A stretch of DNA of 34,322 nucleotides from Paracoccaceae bacterium (GTDB lineage Bacteria > Pseudomonadota > Alphaproteobacteria > Rhodobacterales > Rhodobacteraceae). A program made the position numbers and the translations under genes. The stretch covers positions 1-34,322 of the forward strand of contig CABZJG010000003.1 of the NCBI GenBank assembly GCA_902525995.1, read 5' to 3'. How positions within the stretch are numbered: position 1 is the first letter of the stretch; each line of letters opens with the position of its first letter. The notes beneath the pieces were generated by a model. That model saw only the letters and a program-made list of their open reading frames with translations. It ran no database searches and was not told where the DNA came from. Shown here one piece after another: positions 21,817-30,440 of this stretch.

Positions 21817-23685
21817 ATGCCGCATCAATCAACTGTTTGCCTGACCACCGCTCAGGCGATTGTCAGGTATCTTGCCAATCAATTCATTGAAATCGATGGA
21901 CAAGAGCAGCGCCTATGTGGCGGTGGCTTTGGTATTTTTGGCCATGGGAATGTAACCTGCCTTGGCGAAGCGCTTTATGACCACCGTGAGGCGCTGCCGC
22001 TTTACCGCGGACAAAACGAGCAAAGCATGGGGTTCGCGGCCGCAGGATACGCCAAACAATGGCTGCGCCAACGGTTTATGTTCTGCACGGCCAGTGCTGG
22101 TCCTGGTACATCCAATTTGCTCACCTCGGCGGCTTTGGCGCATGCCAACCGATTGCCGATGTTGATGCTGTGTGGGGATACCTTTCTGACCCGCCTGCCC
22201 GATCCGGTGCTGCAACAGCTTGAACATTTTGGAAACCCCACATTGAGCGTCAATGATGCGTTTAAATCAGTGTGCCGCTATTGGGACCGGATCACCCATC
22301 CGGCGCAGGTGATACAGTCGCTGCCGCAGGCACTGGCGACCATGCTTGACCCAGCAGATTGCGGCCCTGCCTTTATCGCATTGCCCCAAGATGTACAGGG
22401 GTGGAGCTATGAATTTCCATTAAGCTTTTTTGAAAAGAAAGTGCACCGCATTCGGCGTATTTCACCCGATCCGCTCGAAATAGAAGAGGCTGCCGCCCTG
22501 TTGCTTACTGCACAAAGACCGATGATTATTGCCGGCGGCGGCGTGCAATATAGCGGCGCCGTATCCGAGCTGACCACATTTGCTGAAAACCACAACATTC
22601 CCGTGGTCGAAACCATTGCCGGGCGCGCCAATATGATCGCCACGCATCCTTTGAATATCGGGCCCATCGGAGTAACCGGCTCAGACAGCGCCAACGCCAT
22701 TGCGGCGCAGGCCGATGTAATTGTCGCGGTTGGCACGCGGCTGCAGGATTTTACCACCGGATCATGGACCGCCTTTGATGCAGAGGCCCGATTTATCGCC
22801 ATCAATACCGCCCGCTTTGATGCGCTCAAGCATATGTCGCAACCGATTGTTGGTGATGCAAAAACTGCTTTGCCAATGTTAAGCGCGGCGGCACAGGGCC
22901 TGCCTGCGCCGGACGATTGGATGCAAACAGCCCAAGATGAGCGCCGCAAATGGGATGATTATGTGGCGCGCAATGTGGCGCCGGACAATGGCCCCAATTC
23001 TTATGCAAAAGCGATCGGCGTCGTCAACGCGCTGTGCGATCCCCGTGATCGGATTGTTGCGGCGGCTGGCGGCTTGCCAGCCGAGGTAACCGCAAACTGG
23101 CGCACATTGGATATCGGAACGGTCGATGTCGAGTTTGGCTTTTCCTGCATGGGATATGAAATCGCTGGCGGTTGGGGCGCGCGCATTGCCCAGACCGAGC
23201 GTGAGCCCGATAAAGACACGATTGTGTTTCTGGGTGACGGGTCATACCTGCTGATGAACTCGGACATTTATTCATCGGTTCTCAGTGGCAAAAAGCTTAT
23301 TATTCTGGTGCTGGATAATGGTGGTTTTGCCGTGATCAACAAATTGCAGAACAACACGGGCAACGAGAGCTTTAACAATCTTATCGCGGATTGTCCGACC
23401 GTAGAGGCGCCGTTTGCGGTTGATTTTGGGGCCCATGCTGCAGCCATGGGGGCTATGGCCGAAACCGTGGGCAATCCGGGCGAGCTGGCCGAGGCGTTCA
23501 AACGCGCCAAATCCGCAGATAAGACCTATGTCATCACCATGCAGGTGGACGCTTATGACGGCTGGACCACCGAGGGACACGCCTGGTGGGAAGTGGGCAC
23601 ACCGCAAGTTTCCGAAAGCGAAAAAATCCGCAGCGCTCATGCCGAACAAGAGGCGGGCCGCAACGCACAAAGGCGGGGTGTCTAA
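21817..23685 (+). CDS. iolD: 3D-trihydroxycyclohexane-1,2-dione acylhydrolase IolD
   Basis: Thiamine-diphosphate enzyme that opens the inositol-derived ring to 5-deoxy-glucuronate. The 622-residue protein has the three-domain acetolactate-synthase-like layout. The N-terminal Pyr domain has the activating glutamate in RGQNEQSMGFAAAGYAK, the middle domain carries MIIAGGGVQYSGA, and the C-terminal PP domain has the ThDP/magnesium motif VFLGDGSYLLMNSDIYSS followed by VLDNGGFAVIN. An open frame begins at a TTG at 21775, inside the half-operators, but ATG at 21817 is preceded by AAGGA and matches the family start. The stop shares one base with the iolC start (TAATG). It is the first gene of the five-gene iol operon. 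Confidence 0.95.
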   Translation: MPHQSTVCLTTAQAIVRYLANQFIEIDGQEQRLCGGGFGIFGHGNVTCLGEALYDHREALPLYRGQNEQSMGFAAAGYAKQWLRQRFMFCTASAGPGTSNLLTSAALAHANRLPMLMLCGDTFLTRLPDPVLQQLEHFGNPTLSVNDAFKSVCRYWDRITHPAQVIQSLPQALATMLDPADCGPAFIALPQDVQGWSYEFPLSFFEKKVHRIRRISPDPLEIEEAAALLLTAQRPMIIAGGGVQYSGAVSELTTFAENHNIPVVETIAGRANMIATHPLNIGPIGVTGSDSANAIAAQADVIVAVGTRLQDFTTGSWTAFDAEARFIAINTARFDALKHMSQPIVGDAKTALPMLSAAAQGLPAPDDWMQTAQDERRKWDDYVARNVAPDNGPNSYAKAIGVVNALCDPRDRIVAAAGGLPAEVTANWRTLDIGTVDVEFGFSCMGYEIAGGWGARIAQTEREPDKDTIVFLGDGSYLLMNSDIYSSVLSGKKLIILVLDNGGFAVINKLQNNTGNESFNNLIADCPTVEAPFAVDFGAHAAAMGAMAETVGNPGELAEAFKRAKSADKTYVITMQVDAYDGWTTEGHAWWEVGTPQVSESEKIRSAHAEQEAGRNAQRRGV

Positions 23686-24665
23686 TGGCTGACCTAGACC
23701 GTATCAAAGGCAATAATTTTGTCATCATCGGCCGTGCGGGCATGGATTTTTATCCTGACCCGCCGGGCACCAAAACCGAAGAGGCTTCTATGTTTTTTGC
23801 CGCTTTGGGCGGCTCATCGGCCAATATTGGCGTAGCGATCAACCGCCACGGCGGCCGCTCGGCCTTGGTGACCTGCGTGTCTGATGATGCCATTGGCCGC
23901 TATTGTCTCAATCAGCTAGATCATTACGGTATTGAACGCCACCATGTGCGATCTGTTGGCGGTGAAGCGCGCAATTCGCTGGCCGTCGTGGAAAGCCGCA
24001 CCGAAGATCATCAATCCATTATTTATCGCAATGGGGCGGCCGATTTCGAGATGGGGCTCGAGGATGTCGAGCCGGTGGATTATTCGGCCTATAGCGCCCT
24101 GATCACCACCGGCACTGTGCTGGCGGCCGAGCCCTCGCGCAGCGCCAGCTTTCGCGCTTTTGAGCTGGCCAAAGCAGCAAGGCTTCCCTTGATATTTGAT
24201 CTCGATTACCGACCCTATAGCTGGCCATCGCCGCAGGTCGCCTCAGAGACTTATTCACGTGCTGCTAATTATTTTGACATTGTCATTGGCAATGATGTTG
24301 AGTTCGGGTTTATGGCAGGAAGCTATGAAAGGGGTCTTGAAAAAGCCCGCGACTTGGCCAAAACCACGGCGCAAATAGTGATCTATAAAATGGGTGAAAA
24401 GGGCGCGATCACCTTGACCCCCGATGGTGAGTTTCGCACGGGCATTTATCCGGTAAAGGCTCTAAAGCCAACCGGGGCAGGCGATAGTTTCATGGGCGGC
24501 TTTATTGCCGCGCTTGCAGCCGGACGCGATCTGCATGATGCTGTTTTGCGCGGCTCAGCTTCGGCCGCGATCGTTGTTTCAAAAGTGGGCTGCGCGCCGG
24601 CCATGCCCAATACCGCCGAGCTTGAAGCGTTTCTGGATGAACACGCCGGGCCAACACAGATTTAA
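23685..24665 (+). CDS. iolC: 5-dehydro-2-deoxygluconokinase IolC
   Basis: PfkB/ribokinase-family kinase that phosphorylates 2-deoxy-5-keto-gluconate at C6. With the ATG overlapping the iolD stop the protein has 326 residues. It shows the N-terminal substrate-site strand IIGRAGMDFYP, the glycine pair FAALGGSSANIG and the catalytic signature PTGAGDSFMGGF with general base Asp267. A longer frame opens at 23586 inside iolD but would prepend unrelated residues, and GGCGGGG precedes the chosen ATG. Some IolC proteins carry a C-terminal aldolase-like DUF2090 domain. Here that domain is absent, matching the presence of a separate aldolase gene in the operon. Confidence 0.93.
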   Translation: MADLDRIKGNNFVIIGRAGMDFYPDPPGTKTEEASMFFAALGGSSANIGVAINRHGGRSALVTCVSDDAIGRYCLNQLDHYGIERHHVRSVGGEARNSLAVVESRTEDHQSIIYRNGAADFEMGLEDVEPVDYSAYSALITTGTVLAAEPSRSASFRAFELAKAARLPLIFDLDYRPYSWPSPQVASETYSRAANYFDIVIGNDVEFGFMAGSYERGLEKARDLAKTTAQIVIYKMGEKGAITLTPDGEFRTGIYPVKALKPTGAGDSFMGGFIAALAAGRDLHDAVLRGSASAAIVVSKVGCAPAMPNTAELEAFLDEHAGPTQI

Positions 24666-24679
24666 ACAGGACACAGCCA

Positions 24680-25522
24680 ATGCATATTGCGCCTTTTAAC
24701 AACCAAAACCAGCCGATCGTGGATATAGATGATACCACGGTGCCTTTGAATTACTTCAATATCGTCAAACTGACCAAAGGCCAGTCTTTCGACTATCAGG
24801 TCCCGGGTTATGAAACCTGCATCGTGCCTGCGACAGGATCTTTGGATATCGAGGTGGAAGGCATTCGGTTTTCAGCGCTGGGCAATCGCGGCGTTGATGT
24901 CTGGGACGGAGAACCTGAAGGCGTTTATATCCCAAGTGGTGCCAAAGCCACATTCACCTGTGTCTCAGAGAGCACTGAAACCTTCGTCGCCGGGGCAAAG
25001 TACGACAAGGTGCTAGCGCCTTTTGCTGTGCTGAAAGACGATATTGATCTGGTGCAATATGGCAGTGATGACACTAAAACACATCGCAAGATCAAACACA
25101 TCCTAGGGCAAAAGCAACATGATAAAGTCGGCCGGCTGTTGGTCAGCGAACTGTTCACTGTCGGCGCGGGCGGGTGGTCGGGTTTTCCATCGCATAAGCA
25201 CGACACAAACCGTCTGCCAGATGAAACCCGTCATGATGAAACCTATAACTTTCGCTTCCGGCCCAACCATGGATCGGGTTTGCAAATGCTGCAAAGGGTC
25301 GATAACGAGCCCGGCGATGCCTATCATATTGTGGATGGATCAACCATTTGTATCGACAAAGGCTATCATCCCTGCGCGGCCCTGCCGGGATATGAGATGT
25401 ATTACTTTACCATTCTAGGGGGCTTAACCCAGCGCCCATTGGTGCAATATTTTCAACCCACACATGCCTATCAGGTGGAAACCATCCCCGGCATCAAGGA
25501 TATGGTGGCAAAGTTTAAATGA
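24680..25522 (+). CDS. iolB: 5-deoxy-glucuronate isomerase IolB
   Basis: Cupin-fold, metal-dependent isomerase that converts 5-deoxy-glucuronate to 2-deoxy-5-keto-gluconate. The 280-residue protein shows the family segments WSGFPSHKHD (metal-binding histidines), DETRHDETYNFRF and DKGYHPCAALPGYEMYYFTILGG, at the usual length. It lies 14 bp after iolC and its stop overlaps the aldolase start in an ATGA. The ribosome binding site (AGGAC) is modest, consistent with translation partly fed from iolC. Confidence 0.94.
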   Translation: MHIAPFNNQNQPIVDIDDTTVPLNYFNIVKLTKGQSFDYQVPGYETCIVPATGSLDIEVEGIRFSALGNRGVDVWDGEPEGVYIPSGAKATFTCVSESTETFVAGAKYDKVLAPFAVLKDDIDLVQYGSDDTKTHRKIKHILGQKQHDKVGRLLVSELFTVGAGGWSGFPSHKHDTNRLPDETRHDETYNFRFRPNHGSGLQMLQRVDNEPGDAYHIVDGSTICIDKGYHPCAALPGYEMYYFTILGGLTQRPLVQYFQPTHAYQVETIPGIKDMVAKFK

Positions 25523-26358
25523 CCCTTGCAACCCTAAAACAGGTATTAAAGCCGGCCCAATCCGGCGGCTATGCTGTGGCCGGTTTGGTCACCCTTGGAT
25601 GGGAAGATATGCGGGCCTATGTCGCGGCCGCCGAACAGGAAAATGTTCCAGTCATTCTTCAGGCTGGCCCCAGCTGCCGTGCCCATACCCCGTTGCCGAT
25701 TTTGGGAAAAATGTTTCGCCATTTAGCGGAAGGTGCCTCGGTGCCTGTGGTGGCTCATCTAGATCATGGCTATACGTTTGAGGAATGCCAAGAAGCGCTT
25801 GAGAGCGGATTTACATCGCTCATGTTTGATGGGTCGCGCAAAGCTTTGGCCCAAAATATTGACGAGACAGCCGCGATTGTCGAATTGGCCCGATCGGCGC
25901 AGATTTCCTGTGAAGGTGAAATTGGCTTTGTTGGATATTCAGGCGGTGAAAATTCTGCCGGCACAGACCCGGATGAGGCGGCAAAGTTCGCGCGTGAAAC
26001 CGGCGTTGATGCTATGGCGATTTCCATTGGCAATGTGCACCTTCAACAAGATCAGGAAGGCGGGCTTGATGAGCCGCGGCTGCGCGCGATCGAGGCGGTG
26101 ACAGACGTGCCCTTGGTCATCCACGGGGGCTCGGGGGTGCCAGCCGCCCAGCGCCGCTACTTGGCGCAAAACTCAAAGATTTGCAAATTTAATATCGGCA
26201 CCGAATTGCGTATGGCCTTTGGTTCGGCATTGCGATCCGCTGTAGAAGCTGATCCCACTCGTTTCGACAGGGTAGCCATACTCAAAGAAACGCACGACCC
26301 TTTGGTCGCCGCAACACGACATGTGCTAAAGGGTTTTAAAGCAAGGCAAGAAGGATAA
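25519..26358 (+). CDS. iolJ: Class II aldolase, IolJ-type (2-deoxy-5-keto-gluconate-6-P aldolase)
   Basis: Zinc-dependent class II aldolase of the fructose-bisphosphate aldolase family, 279 residues. Visible active-site parts are AHLDHGYTFEEC with catalytic Asp82 and zinc ligand His83, the segment SLMFDGS, the potassium/phosphate loop GEIGFVGYSGG and the second zinc/phosphate-site motif VIHGGSGVP, with FNIGTELR near the end. Position between iolB and iolG in an inositol operon points to cleavage of 2-deoxy-5-keto-gluconate-6-phosphate to DHAP and malonate semialdehyde. The start overlaps the iolB stop. A general fructose- or tagatose-bisphosphate aldolase role cannot be excluded from sequence. 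Confidence 0.87.
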   Translation: MTLATLKQVLKPAQSGGYAVAGLVTLGWEDMRAYVAAAEQENVPVILQAGPSCRAHTPLPILGKMFRHLAEGASVPVVAHLDHGYTFEECQEALESGFTSLMFDGSRKALAQNIDETAAIVELARSAQISCEGEIGFVGYSGGENSAGTDPDEAAKFARETGVDAMAISIGNVHLQQDQEGGLDEPRLRAIEAVTDVPLVIHGGSGVPAAQRRYLAQNSKICKFNIGTELRMAFGSALRSAVEADPTRFDRVAILKETHDPLVAATRHVLKGFKARQEG

Positions 26359-26363
26359 CACTG

Positions 26364-27368
26364 ATGTTAAAACTGGCGCTTTTGGGATGTGGCCGTATCG
26401 GGCAGGTACATGCGCGCTCAATCAGCCAATTGGCTGACAAAGCACGTCTGGTCGCTGTTGCTGATGCTTATGAGCCTGCCGCACAAGAATTGGCTGCTGC
26501 CTCCGGCGCAGAGATGCGCAGCAGTGCACAAATCATGCAAAGCGATGATGTCGACGCCATCATCGTCGGCACTCCTACGGATACGCATTACCAGCTCATC
26601 CATGACGCTGCCGCCGCGGGAAAAGCCATTTTTTGCGAGAAGCCGATAGATATGTCTGCGGAGCGAATTCGCGACTGTATTGTTGCCGTCAAAAAGGCTA
26701 ATGTCGCTTTTCTTGCAGCCTTTAACCGCCGGTTTGATCCAAATTTTTCCGACATTCAGGCCCGTATTGCCGCTGGTGAAATTGGCGATGTCGAGCTTAT
26801 TACGATCCTGTCACGGGACCCCGCCCCGCCCCCGATCAGCTACATTAAATCTTCGGGCGGTCTTTTTCGCGATATGATGATCCATGATTTCGACATGGCA
26901 CGGTTTTTACTGGGCGAAGAGGTGACCAGTATTTTCGCGGTGGGATCTTCCTTGGTTGATCCCGAAATTGGGGCGGCAGGCGATATTGATACGGCTGCGG
27001 TAACACTGAGCACCGCAAGCGGTAAAATATGCCAGATTTCCAATTCACGCCGCGCCAGTTACGGCTATGATCAACGGCTCGAAGTGCATGGATCAAAGGG
27101 AATGCTGCGCGCTGAAAACACGTTGAAAAACGGGGTTGAGGTGGCCACGCAAAATGGGTTTCAAAAAGCGCCAGCGCAGCATTTCTTTTTAGAGCGCTAT
27201 GAGGAAGCCTACCGCCTTGAGATGGCGCATTTCATTGATGCTCTCAACAGTGGCCAAACGCCTTCGCCTTCTGCCAGTGATGGGTTGCAAGCGCAGCTAT
27301 TGGCTGATGCCGCGGCACAATCGCTGGCCACCGGTTTGCCGGTTCGATTGGCAAACGATCCGGCGTAA
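26364..27368 (+). CDS. iolG: Inositol 2-dehydrogenase IolG
   Basis: NAD-dependent myo-inositol 2-dehydrogenase of the Gfo/Idh/MocA family, catalysing the first step (myo-inositol to scyllo-inosose). The 334-residue protein shows the Rossmann motif LLGCGRIGQVHA at the N-terminus, GTPTDTHYQL, the FCEKPIDMS motif with the conserved lysine, AFNRRFDPNF, the catalytic-region DMMIHDFDMARFLLGEE and the C-terminal NDPA. Length fits IolG. GAAGGA lies before the ATG, 5 bp after the aldolase gene. It is the last gene of the iol operon. The 132 bp up to addB contain no clear terminator. Confidence 0.9.
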   Translation: MLKLALLGCGRIGQVHARSISQLADKARLVAVADAYEPAAQELAAASGAEMRSSAQIMQSDDVDAIIVGTPTDTHYQLIHDAAAAGKAIFCEKPIDMSAERIRDCIVAVKKANVAFLAAFNRRFDPNFSDIQARIAAGEIGDVELITILSRDPAPPPISYIKSSGGLFRDMMIHDFDMARFLLGEEVTSIFAVGSSLVDPEIGAAGDIDTAAVTLSTASGKICQISNSRRASYGYDQRLEVHGSKGMLRAENTLKNGVEVATQNGFQKAPAQHFFLERYEEAYRLEMAHFIDALNSGQTPSPSASDGLQAQLLADAAAQSLATGLPVRLANDPA

Positions 27369-27500
27369 AAACACGCAAGCTAACGCCAAAACAGCCGTAG
27401 GTATCCCTCAGAGCTGGGGGAGGTTATGCTTCGGGAAATCCTTTGCATCTGCACCGATCACCGATATGCTGATCCCTGCGACAGGCAGGCAATTGAGGCA

Positions 27501-30440
27501 ATGAATTTTAAAACACAAAAACTTTTTGGACTACTGCCGGGTGTTGATTTCCCAAAGGCACTGGTGGATGGTCTTTGCGCGCACTTCAAAACCTATCCGC
27601 CGGATGCCTTGGCCCGCAGCCATATCATCGTCAATACCGAACGCATGCGCCGCCGCATCCGCCAGCTTTTTGCTGCAAAGTCCGATATTCTGCACCCCAA
27701 ATTGCATGTACTCACCGATCTTGGCGGGTTTGCCACCGATCTAGAATTGCCGGTGGCGCCCTCATCGCTCAAAAACCGCTTTGAGCTAATTGCACTGATT
27801 GACAAGCTGCTTCAATCACAACCCGATCTGGCCGCACGGTCCGCGTTGTTTGATCTTGCCGATAGCCTTGCCAGTTTAATCGACGAAATGCAGGGCGAGG
27901 CGGTTGATCCTGCAGCCATCAGCGAGCTGAATGTGTCTGACCAATCCGGCCATTGGCAACGTATGCAGGCTTTTTTAGCCATTGCGCAAACCTATCTAGA
28001 TGCCCGCCAAACGGATCCTGACAAAGAGGGGCTTCAGCGGAAAATTGTAACGCATCTGGCCAAAAAATGGGCCAAGAGCCCAATTGCCGAACCAGTTATA
28101 ATAGCCGGTTCCACAGGATCGCGCGGCACCACGCTCGAGCTGATGAAAGCGGTCGCCCAATTGCCGCAAGGCTCTATTCTACTGCCTGGGTTTGACTTTG
28201 ATATGCCGCAACCGGCGTGGAATGATCTGGCCGAGGCGCTGAGTGCCGAGGATCACCCGCAATATCGATTTTATAATCTGCTTAGCATTTTGGGCCAGAC
28301 CCCTGATCAGGTCAAACACTGGCCTATGGGTGATGCTGCGCCCCATCCCAGAACTGCCTTGGTATCCTTGGCATTGCGCCCGGCTCCGGTGACCGACTGC
28401 TGGCTTGCCGAAGGGCCAAAACTTGCCAATCTTGCTCAAGCTACCGAAGCCATGACCCTGCTGGAAGCGCCTGATGCGCGGCATGAAGCACTTGCCATTG
28501 CGCTGCGCCTGCGCCAAGCCGCAGAAGAAGGCCAAAGGGCAGCGCTTATCACCCCCGACCGGCAGCTCACGCGGCAGGTGACGGCCGCGCTTGATCGGTG
28601 GGATATTTTACCAGATGACAGCGCGGGTATTCCGCTTCCGCTCACACCGCCGGGCCGATTTCTGCGTCATGTTTGCGGCCTCCTTGCCGCACCTTTGACC
28701 ACCGCCCAACTGCTTGCATTGCTCAAACATCCCCTGACCCACAGCGGCGGCGCCCGCGGTGATCACCTATTGCTCACCCGCGAGCTTGAATTGCACCTGC
28801 GCAAGAAGGCCATTCCCTATCCGGAGACAGCAGTGTTAAGGCGATGGGCAGCTAGTCAACCTCACGACATGGCCGCAGATTGGGCTGAATGGGCAATTCG
28901 CTGTTTCACCGACCAAAACACCGATGGCCTAAATGCGTTTTGTGACTTTTTTGATCAGCACATTCGCCAAGCCGAACTCATCGCGGCAGGATGTCAGCCC
29001 CAGCCAGAAGAAGACAGCGGTGCGCTTTGGGCCAAAAAGGCCGGCCAAGAGGCTCGCGCTGTGATTGCCGATATCGAAGCTGCTGCCGAGCATGCAGGTA
29101 TCATGTCGGTTCAGGATTATAGCCATATCTTCAACGGGGTCCTCAGCCAGAAAGAGGTGCGCGATCACGACACGCCGCACCCACATCTGCTGATATGGGG
29201 CACCTTAGAAGCGCGGGTTCAGGGCGCTGATCTGGTGATCTTGGGCGGTTTAAATGAGACAAGCTGGCCGCAAGCGCCGAGCCCCGATCCATGGCTCAAT
29301 AGAGCCATGCGCAACGCGGTTGGGCTTTTGCTTCCCGATCGGCGTATCGGGCTTTCGGCACATGATTTTCAACAGGCGGTGGCGGCAGAAAATGTCTGGA
29401 TAACAAGGTCTAAGCGCTCTGATGATGCTGAAACCGTCCCGTCCCGCTGGCTCAACCGGTTAACCAATTTGCTCAGTGGTCTCACTGACAACGGCGGCCC
29501 GCAGGCACTTGATGCAATGCAAGACCGCGGCGCGCATTATTTGGCACTGGTGGGTCAATTTGAAGCCTGTGAGCCCAGAGCGGCAGCCACACGCCCAGCG
29601 CCGAGGCCGCCGCTCTCCGCGCGCCCCACGCAGCTTTCGGTAACCGAGATTAAATCGCTGATCCGCGATCCATATGCAATCTATGCAAAGCGCGTTCTGC
29701 ACCTGCGGCCGCTCGAACCGTTGGACCAAGCGCCCGATGCCAAACTGCGCGGCATTATCGCCCACAAGGTGATGGAAACCTTTGTGCGCGACTGGGAAAA
29801 GTATCCCCTCATCGATCAAGAGCAGCGGTTTTTGGATCTATCGCGGACTATCTTGGCGGAAGATGTTCCATGGGCTGTCAGCCGTATGTTTTGGCAGACA
29901 CGGATGAAAAAAGTGGCAAGTGACTTGATCGCACAGGAAACCCACCGCCAAAGCCATGGCGAACCGATTGCCTTTGAGCATCGCGGCCATTTGGCCATAG
30001 ACGGTTTGAATTTTACCCTCTCTGCCATAGCCGACCGGATTGACCGCGCCGAAGACGGCGGGCTGCGCATTTATGACTATAAAACCGGCACGCCCCCGAC
30101 ACCCGATCAACAGCGCGTTTTTGACAAACAATTGTATCTTATGGCAGCGATTGCCGAACATGGCGGGTTTCAAGAAATCGACCCTGCGCCGGTGACAGCA
30201 GCTGCCTTTATCGGCATTGGCGGAAGTTACAAAGAACAAATCGCGCCGTTTGGCGATGAGCCGCTCGAGAGCGCCTGGAAAAAGTTCAAAGACCTAATCG
30301 CATCATATCAATCTTATGAGCAGGGCTATAGCGCGCGCCGGGCGCTCTTTAGTGTGAAAGATTTTTCCGATTATGACCAGCTTTCAAGATTTGGAGAATG
30401 GACCCTGAGCGATACGCCCATACCAGAGGATTTAAAATGA
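27501..30440 (+). CDS. addB: Double-strand break repair protein AddB
   Basis: Subunit of the AddAB helicase-nuclease that processes double-strand DNA ends for recombination. The 979-residue protein has the inactivated helicase-like N-terminal region (opening FGLLPGVDFPKALVDGL; the degenerate P-loop-like AGSTGSRGTT near the first quarter) and a C-terminal RecB-like nuclease domain with RIDRAEDGGLRIYDYKTG, where Asp and Lys are catalytic. The four iron-sulfur cysteines of Bacillus AddB are not seen, as expected for the alphaproteobacterial type. An ATG at 27426 would add 25 residues, but its GGAGG lies only two bases away and the sequence is unlike AddB. The ATG at 27501 follows GAGG. The stop overlaps addA as ATGA. 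Confidence 0.92.
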   Translation: MNFKTQKLFGLLPGVDFPKALVDGLCAHFKTYPPDALARSHIIVNTERMRRRIRQLFAAKSDILHPKLHVLTDLGGFATDLELPVAPSSLKNRFELIALIDKLLQSQPDLAARSALFDLADSLASLIDEMQGEAVDPAAISELNVSDQSGHWQRMQAFLAIAQTYLDARQTDPDKEGLQRKIVTHLAKKWAKSPIAEPVIIAGSTGSRGTTLELMKAVAQLPQGSILLPGFDFDMPQPAWNDLAEALSAEDHPQYRFYNLLSILGQTPDQVKHWPMGDAAPHPRTALVSLALRPAPVTDCWLAEGPKLANLAQATEAMTLLEAPDARHEALAIALRLRQAAEEGQRAALITPDRQLTRQVTAALDRWDILPDDSAGIPLPLTPPGRFLRHVCGLLAAPLTTAQLLALLKHPLTHSGGARGDHLLLTRELELHLRKKAIPYPETAVLRRWAASQPHDMAADWAEWAIRCFTDQNTDGLNAFCDFFDQHIRQAELIAAGCQPQPEEDSGALWAKKAGQEARAVIADIEAAAEHAGIMSVQDYSHIFNGVLSQKEVRDHDTPHPHLLIWGTLEARVQGADLVILGGLNETSWPQAPSPDPWLNRAMRNAVGLLLPDRRIGLSAHDFQQAVAAENVWITRSKRSDDAETVPSRWLNRLTNLLSGLTDNGGPQALDAMQDRGAHYLALVGQFEACEPRAAATRPAPRPPLSARPTQLSVTEIKSLIRDPYAIYAKRVLHLRPLEPLDQAPDAKLRGIIAHKVMETFVRDWEKYPLIDQEQRFLDLSRTILAEDVPWAVSRMFWQTRMKKVASDLIAQETHRQSHGEPIAFEHRGHLAIDGLNFTLSAIADRIDRAEDGGLRIYDYKTGTPPTPDQQRVFDKQLYLMAAIAEHGGFQEIDPAPVTAAAFIGIGGSYKEQIAPFGDEPLESAWKKFKDLIASYQSYEQGYSARRALFSVKDFSDYDQLSRFGEWTLSDTPIPEDLK

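Noticed and set aside
22407..22949. Minus-strand frame of 180 codons inside iolD
   Set aside because: Shadow of the conserved iolD reading frame; no ribosome binding site and Ala/Ser-rich low-complexity translation.
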